The notes under the pieces were generated by a model, which worked only from the letters and a program-made list of their open reading frames with translations, did no database searches and was not told the DNA's origin. 64,000 nt of DNA from Candidatus Woesearchaeota archaeon (GTDB lineage: Archaea; Nanobdellota; Nanobdellia; Woesearchaeales; UBA10216), in contig JACPMZ010000003.1 of NCBI GenBank assembly GCA_016185705.1, forward strand, positions 138,900-202,899. Reading direction: 5' to 3'. Shown piece after piece: positions 59,942-64,000 of the stretch. A program made the translations under genes and the position numbers. The stretch's first letter is position 1. Every line of letters begins with the position of its first letter.

Positions 59942-60707
59942 TTTCAACACCATCTAAAATCCTTTTTAGCAATTTCCTATGAAAAAGCGCGTATTTTGAC
60001 CGAAATCCCGCTTCAACAGCATTTTCTTTAATTTTTATAACGCTCGCTTTTCCAAAATGCCGCTCAATTTCATTATCAACCAAAGAGGCATTCAGGGGCC
60101 TGTTGTCCAGAAAACGTGCAATAGCAACAGCGTTTCTTACCAACTTGTATTTTTCCCGCCCATTTAAAAAATCAAAGCTGTCAATCAATGCTTTACTTTC
60201 CAATAACTGCAAATCCAATAATTTGTAATTTTTTGTCATGTTTTTAGGCATAATAAGGCGTTTTTTTGCAACAAACCTGCTTAGTAGCATTTGAAAAAGC
60301 GGATCCCTGTCCATTCCTTTCAGCAACTCTCTTAACGGCAGGCAAATCAGGTGAATATCAATTCCAAGTGCAGCTTTGAAATGCTTTTTTATGGCAGCAT
60401 TACCTATGCTTTTCTCCGTCAAAACAACCGTATCGATATCTTCAAATTCAAAGCCCTCTTCCAAAAAAGAACCTGCCACGAGCACGTTATCTACATGTTC
60501 GAAATAGCTAAAAATTTCATCAACTATTATCTTTTTTATTGGCTCCAGATGCTGCACATGATAGCGGTAAATTTCCGCAATTGCTTTGCCTTGAAGCGGC
60601 GTTATGGCTACAGCGACGCCCCTTTCAAACCCAGGCGCACGTATCTTTGGGACATAAATCTGGTCCATCACGCTACCCTTGCTTATTGTTCCGGTTATCA
60701 TTACCAT
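59928..60707 (-). CDS. MNT-like nucleotidyltransferase domain protein
   Basis: The 259-residue protein has the pattern GSFLEEGFEFEDIDTVVLTE, the GSx10+D-x-D signature of polymerase-beta-like nucleotidyltransferases. The N-terminal part resembles a regulator-like alpha/beta segment (RAPGFERGVAVAITPLQGKA). The start at 60707 is about 25 bp from TATA (CTTTTTATATATATC); two ATTACGTAA copies lie between, probably operators. Confidence 0.7.
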   Translation of the reverse strand: MVMITGTISKGSVMDQIYVPKIRAPGFERGVAVAITPLQGKAIAEIYRYHVQHLEPIKKIIVDEIFSYFEHVDNVLVAGSFLEEGFEFEDIDTVVLTEKSIGNAAIKKHFKAALGIDIHLICLPLRELLKGMDRDPLFQMLLSRFVAKKRLIMPKNMTKNYKLLDLQLLESKALIDSFDFLNGREKYKLVRNAVAIARFLDNRPLNASLVDNEIERHFGKASVIKIKENAVEAGFRSKYALFHRKLLKRILDGVENESK

Positions 60708-60727
60708 ATTACGTAAAATTACGTAAT
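60708..60727 (-). promoter_or_regulatory. Tandem ATTACGTAA operator at the nucleotidyltransferase promoter
   Basis: ATTACGTAAAATTACGTAAT contains two adjacent near-palindromic ATTACGTAA(T) units, lying directly between the TATA box and the start codon. The location suggests autorepression. Confidence 0.6.
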
Positions 60728-60760
60728 GATATATATAAAAAGCTTTCGGTTTTCTCTTAA

Positions 60761-60913
60761 AGGACAGCAATACGGAGCTTTTTTGTTGCGAAGATACAGG
60801 AGCAAGATGATGACATAAAGATGTTAAAGGCGCAGATAAATACCAAGAGTGAAATAAACAGAATATGGAGGACTATTGATGAACTTATAGTAAAGCGCAC
60901 AAAATGTTTGTAA
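60761..60913 (+). pseudogene. Displaced methyltransferase tail and following ORF remnant
   Basis: The 5' part (60761-60794) repeats the methyltransferase 3' end, and FFVAKI stays in frame. The frame then continues open for some 37 further codons (KIQEQDDDIKMLKAQINTK onward, charged and helical) to a stop at 60911. It has no start codon at the repeat and is probably the severed 3' end of the pre-insertion gene or a related one. Confidence 0.5.
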
Positions 60914-61067
60914 ATTAATGCGCTTTACTATAACGGAAGACATAACATTTTAACAGGAAATGGTTATGTCTTCCGAATATAACAGAGGATAAAAACATTA
61001 AAAACTATTGGTTCTGTTATAAACAGCAAATTGCAAAGTGAATGTTTCTTTATTTTTGCAATTTGCT
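60885..61067 (+). repeat. Array of four hairpins, site 4
   Basis: Four perfect inverted repeats in tandem. (1) 15 bp, TTATAGTAAAGCGCA at 60885-60899 with 60919-60933. (2) 13 bp, CGGAAGACATAAC at 60934-60946 with 60963-60975. (3) 8 bp, ATAACAGA at 60979-60986 with 61013-61020. (4) 13 bp, AGCAAATTGCAAA at 61025-61037 with 61055-61067. Loops carry motifs shared with the sites at 8876, 11565 and 17452: AGGAAATG in (2), AAACTATTG in (3), AATGTTT in (1) and (4). Confidence 0.8.
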
Positions 61068-61164
61068 ATTACACCAGGCAAAAAGCGGAAGAGCTGATAT
61101 AATAACTGTCCTTATTGTTATCCTTGTAGTCTTCTTTATAGGAAAAGGGCTGGGCTGGTGGTAG
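61042..61164 (+). CDS. Possible 40-residue membrane micropeptide
   Basis: The ORF begins inside the loop of the last hairpin of the array. The product is a short start, a soluble turn (HQAKSGRADII) and one hydrophobic helix ending FFIGKGLGWW. The helix composition suggests real coding, but there is no promoter or ribosome site nearby and the start is in a hairpin. Confidence 0.35.
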   Translation: MFLYFCNLLLHQAKSGRADIITVLIVILVVFFIGKGLGWW

Positions 61165-61196
61165 CTGTCGCAGAATGGAATCCTGAATAGCTGCAT

Positions 61197-61880
61197 TTAA
61201 GAAGTTGCATTAAGGATGGCCTTGATGCCGCGCTCGTTTATTGCGCAGCCGTCCAGCTTAAGCCCCCAGAGAATGCTCTCAAGCACCTGCTTCCGCGTGG
61301 TTCCGGGGCAGGCAAAGCGGTCAAAAAGCTTTTTCTCATACGCAACGGCAGCAAGTTCGGAAGAGCGGATAATGCTTATGTCAGCTGTTTTTTCCCTGAA
61401 ACGGGAAATAAGTTGCCTGTCAACATCAACATGCGAATTCAGTTTCCTGCCCATCAGCTTTGCAAGGTGCATCGGGTGCTCAACCAGTTCGCGGGTAATG
61501 CGCTCGTCAATGACCAAAGCTGCTGACTCCAGTTGCGAAGCAGCCACCAGCGAAGACACCTCTGCATAATGCAGGATTTTAAGGTTTTTGCCCTTAATGC
61601 TGAACGCTGAGTTGGCTGCCTGAAGCAGCACAAGAGTGTCTGCCTTGGTTTTTCTGTCATCATATATGCTCAGGATGCCTTTATTCACCAATTCCTGAAC
61701 CTGCAGCGACTCAAAGCGGAACTTTTTTGTCTGGCGCGGGTCATCTATAAGCTCAGACTTAACTGAAGCAGGCAGATAAAAATCTCCTCTGAAAAAAGAT
61801 TTTAAAGGCTCAAAAATCCATAAAAGGTTATTCATCGTCAGACTAATCAATGGACCTGAATCAAAGACAAGCGATTTCAT
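61197..61880 (-). CDS. PIN-like nuclease protein (archaeal family)
   Basis: The 227-residue protein starts MKSLVFDSGPLISLTMNNLL with the first PIN aspartate. Further acidic positions lie in HYAEVSSLVAA, LVIDERITRELVE and ELAAVAYEKKLFD. It is larger than VapC toxins. Overlaps its upstream partner by 4 bp, an arrangement like toxin-antitoxin pairs, though the partner is bigger than usual. Confidence 0.75.
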   Translation of the reverse strand: MKSLVFDSGPLISLTMNNLLWIFEPLKSFFRGDFYLPASVKSELIDDPRQTKKFRFESLQVQELVNKGILSIYDDRKTKADTLVLLQAANSAFSIKGKNLKILHYAEVSSLVAASQLESAALVIDERITRELVEHPMHLAKLMGRKLNSHVDVDRQLISRFREKTADISIIRSSELAAVAYEKKLFDRFACPGTTRKQVLESILWGLKLDGCAINERGIKAILNATS

Positions 61881-62413
61881 CTGAATACGCTCCTCGCAAC
61901 CGCAAGGCGGCGCTCAGTAGGCACGGACTCAGCAGACTGCTCGGCAATTTTCGTACGCCCAAAATACCTCATCAAATCCCATTGCGATATCCCGAGGATG
62001 TCGGAAGCCCTGGCAATGGAAATGCCGTTCTCGCATAAAGCGCATCCCTTCTTTATTTCCGCCTGCTCTATTACGCTGGAGGCAAACCTTTTCAAGCGGT
62101 AATCAGCGATTTCTATCGCTCTAATCAGCTCCCTGATGGCAGCCCGAAAGTCAGCGTAATCCTCGAGCGATAGCGAATTGATTGCGCGTTTCAGCTGAGC
62201 TGCAATAGCGCTCTTATTTTCTGAGCGCTCAATAACCTTTGAAAGGGCGTAAATTGCGACGCTAATGCTGAGTATGTCAGCATCCTGAAATATGGAAGCT
62301 GCCTGAACGTTGGCTCTGCTAAGCTGCTTTAGCCTGTACGAATCATTGCTCCTTACAGCAGCAACAGCTTCCTTAAGAAGCTTCAGGGTGTCTGCCCTCA
62401 CCTTGGAATCCAT
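61877..62413 (-). CDS. Conserved helical HTH protein paired with PIN-like gene
   Basis: The 178-aa protein is all helical (DTLKLLKEAVAAVRSNDSYR), ending with a Fis/resolvase-like HTH (CENGISIARASDILGISQWD, LMRYFGRTK). The ATG at 62413 lies about 25 bp from TATA (AGATATAAATAC), so the longer frame from 62470 is rejected. It probably binds DNA and controls the pair. Confidence 0.75.
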   Translation of the reverse strand: MDSKVRADTLKLLKEAVAAVRSNDSYRLKQLSRANVQAASIFQDADILSISVAIYALSKVIERSENKSAIAAQLKRAINSLSLEDYADFRAAIRELIRAIEIADYRLKRFASSVIEQAEIKKGCALCENGISIARASDILGISQWDLMRYFGRTKIAEQSAESVPTERRLAVARSVFR

Positions 62414-62501
62414 GGAAACTGATTTGCTGGCGATGTATTTATATCTTTCCTGCGCCTGGGCTGCTGGCAAGTTTATGCGCCCTCACTGTTTTGCTAAGCT
62501 G

Positions 62502-62542
62502 CCCTGACTTTCCCCTCCCTGTTCAGGGAGGGGAAAATCAGG
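62502..62542. repeat. Inverted repeat in gap upstream of GTPase gene
   Basis: CCTGACTTTCCCCTCCCTG (62502-62520) pairs with 62524-62542 over 19 positions with one mismatch and a 3-nt loop. The purine-rich arm could act as a terminator or DNA cruciform. It belongs to the hairpin class seen at 13.6, 17.6, 38.1 and 54.0 kb. Confidence 0.7.
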
Positions 62543-62632
62543 AAGCGCCACGATTAGCGCCAGTGGCGAAGGCAGCCTTTCAATGACTCCAAAACAACAA
62601 AATTTTTATATTTCTGTTTGGGAGAGCGAAGC

Positions 62633-63265
62633 ATGATTGACGTTCTGCACAGGTTTGTAGCCAAGATATTCAGGGATATCTTCAGGCGCAAGAAACACTT
62701 CAAGCTCGGGCTTTACGGGCCGCCAAATTCCGGCAAGACAACGCTCGCCAACAGAATCTCAGAGGACTGGCTTGGCGAAAAAATGGGGAGCGTAAGCAGG
62801 ATACCGCACGAAACAAGGGAAGTGGTTGTTAAGGAGCAGATTAACATCAAGTCAGGCAAAAAAGAGCTTACTTTTAATCTGGTAGATACGCCAGGCATAG
62901 CAACGAAAATCGATTACGAAGACTTCGTAAAGGCAGGCCTGAGCACAAAGAAAGCAAAAAAGCGCGCGAAAGAGGCAACCAAGGGCGTGATAGACGCCAT
63001 CAGGTGGCTTGATGACATGGACGTGGTAGTTGTAGTTTTGGATGCAACGCAGGACCCGTATTCCCAGGTAAACATAACCATAATCGGGAACATGCAGGCG
63101 CGCGACACTCCTGTGCTGGTGGTAGCCAATAAAGTTGATTTGAAGAAAGCAGACCTGAAAAAAGTCCAGTCAGCATTCCCGCAATATGATGTTGTGGGCA
63201 TTTCAGCGAAGTTTGGCACAAACATAGACAAATTTTACGAAGCGCTGTTCGCCTTGGTGGGATAA
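62633..63265 (+). CDS. Era-like GTPase (archaeal)
   Basis: The 210-residue P-loop GTPase has GPPNSGKTT (G1), VDTPG (G3), NKVD (G4) and ISAKFG (G5). It resembles the Era-like GTPase family next to DUF2073 and zinc-ribbon genes in many archaea. The haloarchaeal relatives are described as origin-associated (oap); I cite this from memory. TATA (ATTTTTATATTTC) about 25 bp before the ATG at 62633. Confidence 0.88.
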   Translation: MIDVLHRFVAKIFRDIFRRKKHFKLGLYGPPNSGKTTLANRISEDWLGEKMGSVSRIPHETREVVVKEQINIKSGKKELTFNLVDTPGIATKIDYEDFVKAGLSTKKAKKRAKEATKGVIDAIRWLDDMDVVVVVLDATQDPYSQVNITIIGNMQARDTPVLVVANKVDLKKADLKKVQSAFPQYDVVGISAKFGTNIDKFYEALFALVG

Positions 63266-63266
63266 A

Positions 63267-63647
63267 ATGCTGACACTACAATTCATGCCGTACTCAGACA
63301 TTCAGCACCTCACTCTGGATGAAAAAATAAAGAAAATTCTGAGCAGCGTCAGGGATGGCAAAATACTGGTAATGGAAGGCCGCCTTAAAAAAACAGAGGA
63401 AGCAGAGCTTATCAAGGCAACCATGGAGCAAATCAACGGCAAATTCAAAGGCATAGAAGTGACTGTGGTCTATCCTGACAGCAAAAACGCGACGTTTGGA
63501 AAAAAGCTGAAGAGCGCCCTGGCTGAGATGCTTTTGGGAGACAGGCAGGGGCTGACAGTCATCGGGTCTGCAACACTGATCAAAGAAATCAGAAAGGACC
63601 CTGACAAAATCCAGCTTATGACTGAAGAGAGAAAGCGGAGAAGATAA
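63267..63647 (+). CDS. DUF2073 protein
   Basis: The 126-residue protein has LDEKIKKILSSVRDGKILVM, then EGRLKKTEEAELIKATMEQI and a basic end (TEERKRRR), typical of DUF2073. It follows the GTPase by one base. It probably functions with it; the function is unknown. Confidence 0.88.
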   Translation: MLTLQFMPYSDIQHLTLDEKIKKILSSVRDGKILVMEGRLKKTEEAELIKATMEQINGKFKGIEVTVVYPDSKNATFGKKLKSALAEMLLGDRQGLTVIGSATLIKEIRKDPDKIQLMTEERKRRR

Positions 63648-63648
63648 T

Positions 63649-64000
63649 ATGCCCCACCAATGCGTAAGGTGCAACACGTTCCACGAGGACGGGTCGGAAG
63701 ACATACTCAAGGGCTGCCCGTGCGGCGGAAAGCTGTTTTTCTACATAAAGCCCGAGAGAATGCAGAAAGCAAAAAACATTGTAGTCAACTTAAGCGAGCA
63801 CGAAAAGCAGCAGATAGAGGAAGACGTCTATGACGTTGTCGGCATTGAAAAACAGGATGAGCCGGTGGTTCTCGATATTGAGTCCGTACGCGTCCAGGAG
63901 CCCGGCAAATACGAGCTTGACTTAGTAAGCATGTTCAAAGGCGAGCCGCTGGTGTACAAGGTGGGGGAAGGAAAATACATAATAGACATCATCCGGAGCT
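63649..64000 (+). CDS. Zinc-ribbon protein of the GTPase-DUF2073 cluster (cut by window end)
   Basis: The visible 117 residues begin MPHQCVRCNTFHEDGSEDIL with a CxxC, then CPCGGKLFFYIK with a second pair, forming a zinc ribbon. An acidic helical part and a YKVGEGKYIID end follow. Starts 1 bp after DUF2073, so the three genes are one operon. The C-terminus lies outside the window. Confidence 0.85.
   Translation, partial: MPHQCVRCNTFHEDGSEDILKGCPCGGKLFFYIKPERMQKAKNIVVNLSEHEKQQIEEDVYDVVGIEKQDEPVVLDIESVRVQEPGKYELDLVSMFKGEPLVYKVGEGKYIIDIIRS

Noticed and set aside
60885-61067. Hairpin array as a CRISPR
   Set aside because: The units are not direct repeats, the stems differ between units, and no cas gene is in the window.

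Overview
The window is archaeal and gene-dense. It encodes ABCE1, Cdc6/Orc1, GatD and GatE, TFE, Spt5, Sec61-gamma, SecD/SecF, eS17, uL11, topoisomerase VI A and B, CDC48, Elp3, a Dim2-type KH protein and a PINc-KH ATPase. Most transcripts start about 25 bp after a TATA box, often directly at the start codon, so I used TATA spacing to choose many starts. Small exported proteins, lamin-tail surface proteins, many tiny ORFs and short family members suggest a DPANN-type archaeon (Woesearchaeota/Pacearchaeota/Diapherotrites-like). That placement is inference.

Layout. 0-2.35 kb: a surface operon ending in two tandem tiny membrane peptides. 2.35-11.5 kb: ABCE1, an HTH regulator, PINc ATPase, glucan phosphorylase, SerS, Cdc6. 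11.5-13.5 kb: an AT-rich DUF4143 ATPase, the first interspersed repeat, acylphosphatase. 13.9-22.1 kb: CDC48 with a mini-intein, GatD, GatE. 22.1-27.5 kb: two VapBC-like modules around a 5'-truncated antiporter, an intron-containing tRNA-Thr, MscS and TFE. 27.6-31.9 kb: a four-gene MacB-like ABC operon. 32-36.4 kb: exported paralogues, a phosphatidyltransferase, small regulatory proteins and a site-2 protease. 36.4-45.8 kb: CTP synthase, SecF/SecD, Cmk, FKBP, FtsZ, SecE-Spt5-uL11, eS17. 46.6-47.1 kb: tRNA-Ala, tRNA-Cys and tRNA-Arg. 47.2-53.1 kb: voltage-sensor-like protein, Top6A, Top6B with a large intein, Dim2. 53.2-64 kb: Ca2+-type ATPase, Elp3, a NOL1/NOP2/sun methyltransferase, a nucleotidyltransferase pair, a hairpin array, a PIN/HTH pair, and an Era-like GTPase-DUF2073-zinc ribbon cluster cut by the window end.

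The most unusual content is structural. (1) Three small two-gene cassettes (VapBC, DUF4258-DUF2283, and a nucleotidyltransferase pair) each lie at the 3' end of a conserved protein gene, and a second copy of that gene's tail lies on the far side. No integrase is visible. (2) Tandem arrays of perfect hairpins have changing stems but recurrent loop motifs. (3) Two copies of a compact pseudoknot-forming element carry compensatory changes. (4) Two neighbouring tRNAs carry introns in the T-loop at the same position. (5) Two families of short terminal-inverted-repeat elements are interspersed, one with a 9-bp target duplication. (6) ABCE1 has lost three of its eight cluster cysteines.

Protein identities rest on motifs recognised by eye. 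No database search was run.
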